Positions 1 through 5,394 of a stretch of 11,046 nucleotides of DNA are shown here, one piece after another; positions within the stretch are counted from its first letter, which is position 1; each line of letters opens with the position of its first letter. Source of the stretch: DATCSE01 sp036568605 (GTDB taxonomy: Bacteria > Pseudomonadota > Gammaproteobacteria > Burkholderiales > Burkholderiaceae_C); contig DATCSE010000363.1 of assembly GCA_036568605.1 (NCBI GenBank), positions 1-11,046 on the forward strand. The letters run 5' to 3'. The notes below the pieces were generated by a model that was given only the letters and a program-made list of their open reading frames with translations, was not told the origin of the DNA and did not search any database. A program made the translations under genes and the position numbers.

Positions 1-1
1 G

Positions 2-979
2 GCCTACGAGTCCGGCACGACCGTGAAGGCGCTGGTCGTCGACGAGAACGCCTCGGCGCCGAGCACCTCGGGCATCGCGACCGTGCGCATCTACGACGTC
101 GCGATCGAAGCCGGCAAGCTCGACGTCTACATCACGACCAATTCCTGCACCAACCTCACGTCGCTCTCCGCCACCACCAGCTTCGGCACGCTGACCGCGC
201 CGACCTACACGGCCGTGTCGCAGGGCGCCGGCACTTACAACGTCTGCGTCACCGCCGCCGGCAGCAAGACCGATCTGCGCTCGAGCATGGCCATCACGCT
301 GTCCAGCCAGGAGGTGGTCGACGTGCTGCTGACGCCGACCAGCGGCGGCCAGCTGATCAACGCGGGCCTGCTGAGCCAGCAGAGCACCTACACGGCGGCA
401 CGCAACACGAATACGCGGGTGCGCCTGGCCTCGGCGGTGTCGAGCAGTGCGACCGTCGCCGCCTCGGCCAGCAGCGGCACGACCTCGGTCGTGATCGACA
501 GCGGCAGCGTCGCGCCGGCGTTCGGCTACTACACGCTGGTGCCGGCCGGCAGCTCGTTGAACATCAGCGTCAACGGTTCGTCGGTCAGCGCGCCGTCGAC
601 TTCGCTGGTCGCGGGCAACGACATGACCCTGCTCGTCTATGGGGATCCGGGCTCGGCCACCGCGTCGCTGTTCACCGACGACAACCGCCTGCCGACCGAT
701 TCGACGACCGTGAAGCTGCGCCTGATCAACGGCATCACCGGCAGCACCGGGACGCTGACCTTCACCGCGAACAGCGCGGCCGTGGCCACGGGCATCGCGA
801 CCGGCGCGGCGTCGGGCTACACGTCGGTGACCGGCAGCTCGGATGCGATGACCTTGTCGCTGTTCTCGTCGGCTTCGTCGGGCGTGTACTACACGACCAG
901 CACGACGCTGAACGCGAACACGGTCTACACGGTGCTCGCAGCCGGCGCATTCTCGTCGCCGCAGCTGCTGATCCGGTAA
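2..979 (+). CDS. DUF4397-repeat exported protein, 5' end outside window
   Basis: The reading frame is open from base 2 and ends at TAA 977-979, so the gene starts upstream. The GTG at 23 is only an internal valine codon of an already open frame. The visible 325 residues are rich in Ser, Thr, Ala and Gly and predict a beta-sandwich repeat protein. Counting from that GTG, three related units begin with a Val/Leu-Arg-hydrophobic strand: TVRIYDVAIEAGKLDVYI near residue 20, TRVRLASAV near 131, and VKLRLINGIT near 231. This matches the DUF4397 pattern, a family of cell-surface or periplasmic proteins without known enzymatic activity. No catalytic motif is seen, and there are only two cysteines (42 and 75). 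The missing N-terminus probably carries a signal or lipoprotein peptide; this is inferred, not seen. The next gene, also for a secreted protein, starts 100 bases downstream on the same strand. I am confident of the family, not of the function. Confidence 0.82.
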   Translation, partial: AYESGTTVKALVVDENASAPSTSGIATVRIYDVAIEAGKLDVYITTNSCTNLTSLSATTSFGTLTAPTYTAVSQGAGTYNVCVTAAGSKTDLRSSMAITLSSQEVVDVLLTPTSGGQLINAGLLSQQSTYTAARNTNTRVRLASAVSSSATVAASASSGTTSVVIDSGSVAPAFGYYTLVPAGSSLNISVNGSSVSAPSTSLVAGNDMTLLVYGDPGSATASLFTDDNRLPTDSTTVKLRLINGITGSTGTLTFTANSAAVATGIATGAASGYTSVTGSSDAMTLSLFSSASSGVYYTTSTTLNANTVYTVLAAGAFSSPQLLIR

Positions 980-1001
980 CGGTTCGAGACTGACGTGGTT
1001 T

Positions 1002-1041
1002 TCGTGTGCTTTTGCACGCGAGGCCGCATGATGGCGGCCTC
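1002..1041. terminator. Two tandem overlapping hairpins after the DUF4397 gene
   Basis: The first hairpin pairs TCGTGTGC (1002-1009) with GCACGCGA (1014-1021) around a TTTT loop, 8 pairs including one G-T. The second pairs GAGGCCGC (1020-1027) with GCGGCCTC (1034-1041) around ATGATG, a perfect 8-bp stem. They share bases 1020-1021, so only one can form completely at a time. They lie 22 to 62 bases after the DUF4397 stop. Neither is followed by a T-run, so this is not a textbook intrinsic terminator. It may be a stem-only terminator of the kind seen in GC-rich genomes, or an mRNA 3'-end stabiliser. It also sits in the only space available for a promoter of the following protease gene. Confidence 0.45.
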
Positions 1042-1079
1042 TACACTCGGCGCGTCATTCTCTCGATGAGCCGTCGTCT

Positions 1080-3083
1080 ATGAAGATGCCCTCCCGCCGC
1101 CTCGTGTCGGCCTTGTGCCTGTGGACCCTGGCGTTCGCCTTTGCGGGAGCCGCCGCCGCGGCGGAGCGTGGGCCGGTGCGCCGATCGCCCTCGAGCGCCG
1201 GCACCGCGGTCGCCGAGACCGAGGCGCGCGTGATCGTCAAGTTCAAGAGCGAGTCGGGCGCGATGCGCGCTCTCGCGGCGCGCTCCACTCAGGCCGAGCC
1301 GCAGCAGGCGCAGGCGCTGTCGTCGCGGTTGGGCCTGAAGCTGCGCGACGGCCGCGGCCTGGGCGCCCGCACGCAGCTGATGTTCGGCAGCGGGCTCAGC
1401 TCGGCGGCGCTCGCGGCGAAGCTCGCTGCGGACTCCGATGTCGAGTACGCGGTGGTCGACGGCCGCCAGCGTGCGCTCGCCGCGCCGAACGATCCGCTGT
1501 ACCCCGCCGGGCAAACGTCGCAGACGCCGGTGGTCGGCCAGTGGTATCTGCGCACGCCCGACGCGACCATCGTCTCGGCGATCAACGGCGAGGCCGCGTG
1601 GGACATCACAACGGGCAGCGCCGGCATCGTCGTCGCGGTGCTGGACACCGGCATCCGCCCCGAGCATCCGGACCTGGCCGGCAAGATCGTCTCGGGCTAC
1701 GACTTCATCCATGACACGCCGACCGCCAACGATGGCGACGGGCGTGACAGCGATCCAAGCGACCCGGGCGATGCGGTCACGTCGGCGGATGTCGGCACGG
1801 TCCAGGGTTGCACCAATGACGACATCGGCCCGAGCAGCTGGCACGGCACGCAGACCGCCGGCCTGATCGGCGCCGCCACCAACAATGGCGCCGGCATGGC
1901 CAGCATCGGCCGCAACGTGATGGTGCAGCCGCTGCGCGTGCTCGGCAAATGCGGCGGCTACGACTCCGACATCATTGACGCGATGCGCTGGGCCGCCGGC
2001 ATCTCGGTCAGCGGCGTGCCGACGAACACGACCCCGGCCAAGGTCATCAACATGAGCCTGGGGTCCAGCGGCAGCTGCAGCGCGGCGTACCAGGATGCGG
2101 TGAACCAGGTGGCCGCGCTGGGTGTCGTCGTCGTCGTCGCCGCGGGCAACGATGGCTTGGCGGTGGGTACGCCGGCCAACTGCAGCGGCGTGATCGCGGT
2201 GGCGGGCGTCCGGCACACCGGCACGAAGGTCGGCTACTCCGACCTGGGCCCCGAGGTGGCGATCAGCGCACCGGCGGGCAACTGCGTCACGCTCACCGGT
2301 ACTTGCCAGTTCCCGCTGCTGACGACCAGCAACAGCGGCACCAGCGGCCCGTCGACCAGCATCTACACGAGCGGCGGCTCGAACGCATCGATCGGCACCA
2401 GCTTCTCGGCCCCGCTCGTGGCCGGGACGGCGGCGCTGATGTACTCGCTGGATTCGACGCTGACGCCGGCGCAGGTCCGCACGATGCTCGCGCAGGGCGC
2501 CCGTGCCTTCCCGGCCAGCGGCGGCGGAGCAGGCGTCAACGCCTGCGCGGCGCCGAGCTCGACAGCGCAGGACGAGTGCTATTGCACCACCAGCACCTGC
2601 GGCGCCGGCCTGCTCGATGCTGCCGGTGCGTTGAAGGCGGTGCTGCTGCGACCCAGCATCAGCGCGTCCTCGACCTCGGTAACCACGGGCACGCCCGTCA
2701 CGCTGGATGGCTCCGGCTCGCACGCCATCGACGGCGCTTCGATCGCAACCTATTCGTGGGCCATCACCAGCGGCTCGAACATCGCGGGCCTCAGCTCGAC
2801 GAATGCGGCGACGACGACCTTGAGCACCACGGCCGCCGGCACCGTGACCGTCGCCTTGACGGTGACTGATAGTTCGGGGCGTCAGAACGCGACCAGTGCG
2901 AGCGTCACCGTGGCGGCACCCGTCCCATCGTCGTCCGGCGGCGGTGGCGGCGGTGCACTCGAACCTTGGTGGCTCGCCGGCCTGCTCGCCGCGACGCTGA
3001 TCCTCAGCGCGTCGTCGTGGACGCGCTTCGGGTCGCGCATTCGGCAAAGCCTGCGCCGAGCGCGTCGCTCTTCAGCGCGCTGA
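1080..3083 (+). CDS. Secreted S8 (subtilisin-family) serine protease with C-terminal sorting/anchor signal
   Basis: This is a 667-residue extracellular endopeptidase precursor. Residues 1-28 form a signal peptide (MKMPSRR, then a hydrophobic core ending in an Ala run). About 45-135 is an I9-like inhibitory propeptide (ARVIVKFK...DVEYAVVD). The catalytic domain spans roughly 140-520 and has the full subtilisin triad: Asp189 in VAVLDTG, His255 in SSWHGTQTAG, Ser441 in GTSFSAPLVAG, with oxyanion Asn357 in AAGND. Ten cysteines lie after the signal peptide, suggesting disulfides in an oxidising location. Residues about 525-613 resemble a PKD/Ig-like domain. The end is a six-Gly run (620-625), a hydrophobic segment (about 629-645) and an Arg-rich tail, the layout of GlyGly-CTERM (rhombosortase-type) signals. 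The ATG at 1080 is chosen because it gives a good signal peptide; the ATG at 1086 is equally possible, and neither has a strong ribosome site. The last 80 bases overlap the opposite-strand SPOR gene. Substrate is unknown. Confidence 0.93.
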   Translation: MKMPSRRLVSALCLWTLAFAFAGAAAAAERGPVRRSPSSAGTAVAETEARVIVKFKSESGAMRALAARSTQAEPQQAQALSSRLGLKLRDGRGLGARTQLMFGSGLSSAALAAKLAADSDVEYAVVDGRQRALAAPNDPLYPAGQTSQTPVVGQWYLRTPDATIVSAINGEAAWDITTGSAGIVVAVLDTGIRPEHPDLAGKIVSGYDFIHDTPTANDGDGRDSDPSDPGDAVTSADVGTVQGCTNDDIGPSSWHGTQTAGLIGAATNNGAGMASIGRNVMVQPLRVLGKCGGYDSDIIDAMRWAAGISVSGVPTNTTPAKVINMSLGSSGSCSAAYQDAVNQVAALGVVVVVAAGNDGLAVGTPANCSGVIAVAGVRHTGTKVGYSDLGPEVAISAPAGNCVTLTGTCQFPLLTTSNSGTSGPSTSIYTSGGSNASIGTSFSAPLVAGTAALMYSLDSTLTPAQVRTMLAQGARAFPASGGGAGVNACAAPSSTAQDECYCTTSTCGAGLLDAAGALKAVLLRPSISASSTSVTTGTPVTLDGSGSHAIDGASIATYSWAITSGSNIAGLSSTNAATTTLSTTAAGTVTVALTVTDSSGRQNATSASVTVAAPVPSSSGGGGGGALEPWWLAGLLAATLILSASSWTRFGSRIRQSLRRARRSSAR

Positions 3084-3702
3084 GGCGCGCGGCGAGCGCC
3101 GCGTCGGCGGAGGCGGCGCGCAGCATGAACACGTTGGCGGCCGGGATCGCCTCGACGACCCGGGCGGTGTGGATGCCCTGCTGGCCGAGCTGCGCCAGCG
3201 CGCGCTCGGCGCCGGCCTTGTCGTCGAAACGCCCCAATGACAACCCGCCGGCGAGCGCCGGCGGATTGCCGACCTCCTCGTAGGCGACGTTGCGGCGCTT
3301 CAGCTCGTCGGCCTTCTTCGCCAGCGCCTCGCGGTTCGGGTACTTGCCCATGTAGACCAGCCATTGCCCGGACCGGTCCAGCTTCACGGTCGTGATGTTC
3401 GCGCGCACGTCGGCCGGCAGCGCGGCCTGCACCGCTGCATCGGCGCCGCCGATCTGGTCGGCGGCGAACGGGCCCGCTTCCATGCAGGATGTGCGCGCGG
3501 CCGCGCTCGTGGCTGCCGACGCGGCCGACGCGGCCTGCGGCGGCAGCACCCGGATCAGCTCCGGCTTGACCTGGCGTGTGAACCGCTCGGGCTCCCGGTC
3601 GCCGCCGGCGCGCACGCCGACCACGTCGTCGAGCCAGCCCTGGGTCCACGTGTAGAACAGCAGGTTCGCGAGCAGCAGCGCGACAACGCCCAGACGCAGC
3701 AT
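3004..3702 (-). CDS. Membrane-anchored SPOR-domain protein
   Basis: This is a 232-residue inner-membrane protein with a large periplasmic part. A hydrophobic N-terminal segment (residues about 3-20, LGVVALLLANLLFYTW) acts as anchor. An Ala/Ser-rich linker (56-71) follows, then a short motif SCMEAGPF (72-79), then a SPOR fold at about 112-185 (WLVYMGKYPNREALAKKADEL..., AGGLSLGRFDDKAGAERALAQL...). SPOR domains bind denuded peptidoglycan glycans, often at the division septum; that role here is inferred from the family. The start codon lies 3 bases after the birA stop, so the two are almost certainly cotranscribed. The C-terminal stretch with ALGAGFAECA is encoded inside the 80-base overlap with the end of the convergent S8 protease gene. 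The Shine-Dalgarno signal is weak, and translational coupling to birA is plausible. Confidence 0.85.
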   Translation of the reverse strand: MLRLGVVALLLANLLFYTWTQGWLDDVVGVRAGGDREPERFTRQVKPELIRVLPPQAASAASAATSAAARTSCMEAGPFAADQIGGADAAVQAALPADVRANITTVKLDRSGQWLVYMGKYPNREALAKKADELKRRNVAYEEVGNPPALAGGLSLGRFDDKAGAERALAQLGQQGIHTARVVEAIPAANVFMLRAASADAALAARLSALKSDALGAGFAECATRSASTTTR

Positions 3703-3705
3703 CGC

Positions 3706-4686
3706 TCAGGCGCCCCGCCCGGCATCGTCGGCGTGGGGGCCTGCATCGGGTGGCACGTCGGACGCGGCCGCGGGCGACGGCGCGACACGCACGCTGACTT
3801 CGCCGCTGGTCACCTCGCGCAAGCCCTGCGGCGTCTGCAGCAGCAGCGCACCCTGCGCCGACACGCCTTGTGCGATGCCTTCGGGCACGTCGCCGCTGGT
3901 CGTCTGCACCACCTTGCCGGCGAGCAGGTCGCGCTCGGCGAAGCGGGCGGCGAATGCCGCCGCGAAGCCCACGTCGGCGAACTCGCGGATCGAACGCACC
4001 AGCGGCAGCGCGATCCGCTCGAGCAGGGTCGGCGCGGTGATCGCCGGGTCCAGCTCCTGCGCGCAGGCGAAGCCGGTCGTGATCGCATCGGCGGCGAACG
4101 GTTCGACGTTGAGACCGACGCCGATCACCGCGAAGCGCTGCGTGCCGGCGGCCACCGTCTCGATCAGCAGGCCGCCGAGCTTGCGCCCGGCTTCGCCGGG
4201 GGCGCCCAGCCACAGGTCGTTCGGCCATTTCAGGCCGAGGCGCGGCGCATTGGACGCCGGCACGCGGATCGCGTCGATCGCCTCGCACAGGCCGACCCCC
4301 ACCGCGAGCGACAGCCCGGACCAGTCATCCACCTGCAGCGGCAGCCCCAGCGAGAAGGTCAGCGACGCGCCGGCGGTCGCGCCCGACTGCCAGCTCCGGC
4401 CCTGCCGGCCGCGGCCGGCCGTCTGGTGCTCGGCGACCAGCAGACAGGGCGCGACATCGACCGAGCGACGCCCGAACGCGCCGCTCTCGACGCTGCGCCG
4501 CACTTGCACGTCGCCGCTGGTCACGACGACCTCGGACGAGACGCGGGCCCGCGACAGCAGCGCCGTGTTGGTCGAGCCGACGCTGCGCAGCACCTCGACG
4601 CTCAGGCCCGGCAGCAGCGGTGCGAGCTGCTCCCACAGCGCCTCGGCGCCCCAGTGCAATGCGCGCGGCACGGTCGGCTCGGGCAT
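3706..4686 (-). CDS. birA: Biotin--[acetyl-CoA-carboxylase] ligase
   Basis: This is a 326-residue cytoplasmic enzyme that activates biotin with ATP to biotinyl-5'-AMP and transfers it to the carboxyl carrier protein of acetyl-CoA carboxylase. Class markers are SVGSTN (35-40), the biotinyl-AMP loop AGRGRQGRSW (90-99), KWPNDLW (153-159), the lysine-bearing RKLGGLLIE (168-176), and GVGLNVEP (189-196). A C-terminal SH3-like domain covers roughly 252-303. There is no N-terminal winged-helix domain, so it is the monofunctional type and not a biotin-operon repressor. About 25-30 extra residues (about 51-80, including RRSVESGAFGRR) sit between the STN motif and the GRGR loop, where most family members have a short link. 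A charged, Pro/Asp-rich tail (304-326) extends past the usual end. The start is supported by AGAGGT-type spacing just upstream. It lies between the SET gene (66 bases away) and the SPOR gene (3 bases away). Confidence 0.96.
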   Translation of the reverse strand: MPEPTVPRALHWGAEALWEQLAPLLPGLSVEVLRSVGSTNTALLSRARVSSEVVVTSGDVQVRRSVESGAFGRRSVDVAPCLLVAEHQTAGRGRQGRSWQSGATAGASLTFSLGLPLQVDDWSGLSLAVGVGLCEAIDAIRVPASNAPRLGLKWPNDLWLGAPGEAGRKLGGLLIETVAAGTQRFAVIGVGLNVEPFAADAITTGFACAQELDPAITAPTLLERIALPLVRSIREFADVGFAAAFAARFAERDLLAGKVVQTTSGDVPEGIAQGVSAQGALLLQTPQGLREVTSGEVSVRVAPSPAAASDVPPDAGPHADDAGRGA

Positions 4687-4691
4687 ATCGG

Positions 4692-4697
4692 ACCTCT
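4692..4697 (-). promoter_or_regulatory. Ribosome binding site of birA
   Basis: On the minus strand AGAGGT lies 5 bases before the ATG at 4686-4684. It is one of the clearest Shine-Dalgarno matches in the window and fixes the birA start at MPEPTVPR. Confidence 0.7.
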
Positions 4698-4752
4698 AGG
4701 GGTTGGGCGCTCCGCGGGCGCTGATGGGGGCGAAATCCATAACTCGGGCAGC

Positions 4753-5265
4753 CTAGCGCTTGGGCGCGAGCATCGTTCCGCGGCAACCCTTGGTGCCGCA
4801 ATGGCATGCGAACTGTTTCTTGAGCTTCGGGGTGTAACGCTCGTCGATGATCAGGCCGTAGTCGTAAAACAGTTCCTCGCCCGGTTCGATGCGGCGCAGC
4901 GCCTTGATGAAGATGCGGCCGTCGACCTCGTCGGCCTCGCAGTTCGGCGTGCACGCATGGTTGATCCAGCGCGCCGCATTGCCGCCGACAGCCGCGTCGA
5001 TCACACGCTCGTCATCGATGTGAAAGTAGAAGGTATGGTCGGGATCTTTCGGGTTGTGCGGGTGGCGGCGCAGCGCCTGCTTCCACGTGATGATCTCGCC
5101 GATATATTCAATGACCGACTCGCCTTTGGCGAGCGGCTGCAACGCGAACACGCCCTTGCCGTGCACGCCGGAGCGCCGGACCTGGATGCGCCGCCCGCCG
5201 GTTTTGCGCGCGCTCTGAAGCTGGGCCTGACGAGGGGAACGGGCACGGGCACTCGCTTGCGTCAT
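4753..5265 (-). CDS. SET-domain protein-lysine N-methyltransferase with post-SET zinc motif
   Basis: This is a 170-residue protein consisting almost only of SET plus post-SET. These folds transfer methyl groups from S-adenosylmethionine to protein lysines. Visible motifs are GVHGKGVFA (33-41), GEIIT (56-60), the pseudoknot signature NHACTPNCE (102-110), and GEELFYDYG (129-137) with Tyr136 in the catalytic-Tyr position. The post-SET motif is CHCGTKGCRG (C154, C156, C161), which with Cys109 would complete a zinc site. The first 26 residues are basic and low in order. The ATG at 5265 is used; its ribosome site is weak (an A-rich AAAGAAAA stretch), and a later start would cut into the basic leader only. 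It faces topB divergently, and birA follows 66 bases downstream, so it may be the first gene of a leftward operon. The substrate is unknown; candidates are DNA-binding or histone-like lysine-rich proteins, by analogy only. Confidence 0.93.
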   Translation of the reverse strand: MTQASARARSPRQAQLQSARKTGGRRIQVRRSGVHGKGVFALQPLAKGESVIEYIGEIITWKQALRRHPHNPKDPDHTFYFHIDDERVIDAAVGGNAARWINHACTPNCEADEVDGRIFIKALRRIEPGEELFYDYGLIIDERYTPKLKKQFACHCGTKGCRGTMLAPKR

Positions 5266-5286
5266 CGGATTTTCTTTGGGTACATT
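5257..5286 (+). promoter_or_regulatory. Weak candidate promoter for topB
   Basis: TTGCGT (5257-5262) and TACATT (5281-5286) are 18 bases apart and resemble -35 and -10 boxes (3 of 6 and 4 of 6 consensus matches). If used, transcription would begin near 5293, which would put the palindromic tract at the extreme 5' end of the topB message. The match is poor and the call is tentative. Confidence 0.25.
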
Positions 5287-5296
5287 GAATTCATGG

Positions 5297-5327
5297 GCGC
5301 GCGCGTGCGCACGTGTGCGTGCGCGCG
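5297..5327. repeat. 31-bp alternating purine-pyrimidine tract and imperfect palindrome (Z-DNA prone)
   Basis: Every base from 5297 to 5327 alternates purine and pyrimidine, nearly all GC/GT/AC steps, which is the classic Z-DNA-forming pattern. The same bases form a palindrome centred on CACGTG (5310-5315). Of the 15 positions of each half (5298-5312 with 5313-5327), 12 pair as Watson-Crick and 3 as G-T, so the RNA could fold to a strong stem. It lies in the 129-base region between the divergent SET and topB genes. It could be a supercoil-sensitive element, a protein site, or an RNA hairpin in one leader. Confidence 0.75.
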
Positions 5328-5353
5328 AGAAACCGGATTGTAGGGATGATGCG

Positions 5354-5378
5354 GCGAGCGTTCCGCAGGGACGCTCGC
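5354..5378 (+). promoter_or_regulatory. Leader hairpin abutting the topB ribosome site
   Basis: GCGAGCGT (5354-5361) and ACGCTCGC (5371-5378) are perfect reverse complements around a 9-base loop. The stem ends 1 base before the GGAG Shine-Dalgarno (5380-5383). Such placement can protect the message or modulate ribosome access. The function is inferred from position only. Confidence 0.55.
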
Positions 5379-5379
5379 T

Positions 5380-5383
5380 GGAG
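5380..5383 (+). promoter_or_regulatory. Ribosome binding site of topB
   Basis: GGAG at 5380-5383 lies 11 bases before the ATG at 5395, slightly longer than ideal spacing. The product start MTKSLIIAEKPS is the conserved family N-terminus, so the start is secure. Confidence 0.6.
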
Positions 5384-5394
5384 CAAAACGAACC

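Noticed and set aside
2124..2138. Five tandem GTC triplets in the protease gene
   Set aside because: They encode Val349-353 of the conserved strand before the oxyanion Asn; too short to claim as a phase-variable repeat.
1041..3047. 668-codon open frame on the minus strand opposite the S8 protease
   Set aside because: Composition is Arg/Ala/Gly-rich with no domain; it is the shadow expected opposite a GC-rich gene whose plus-strand product has a full catalytic triad.
2882..4288. 468-codon minus-strand frame running from birA into the protease gene
   Set aside because: Out of frame with birA and the SPOR gene, Arg/Gly-rich, no domain.
3364..5343. 659-codon plus-strand frame across SPOR, birA and SET genes
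   Set aside because: His/Arg/Gln-rich shadow spanning three well-supported minus-strand genes and their gaps.
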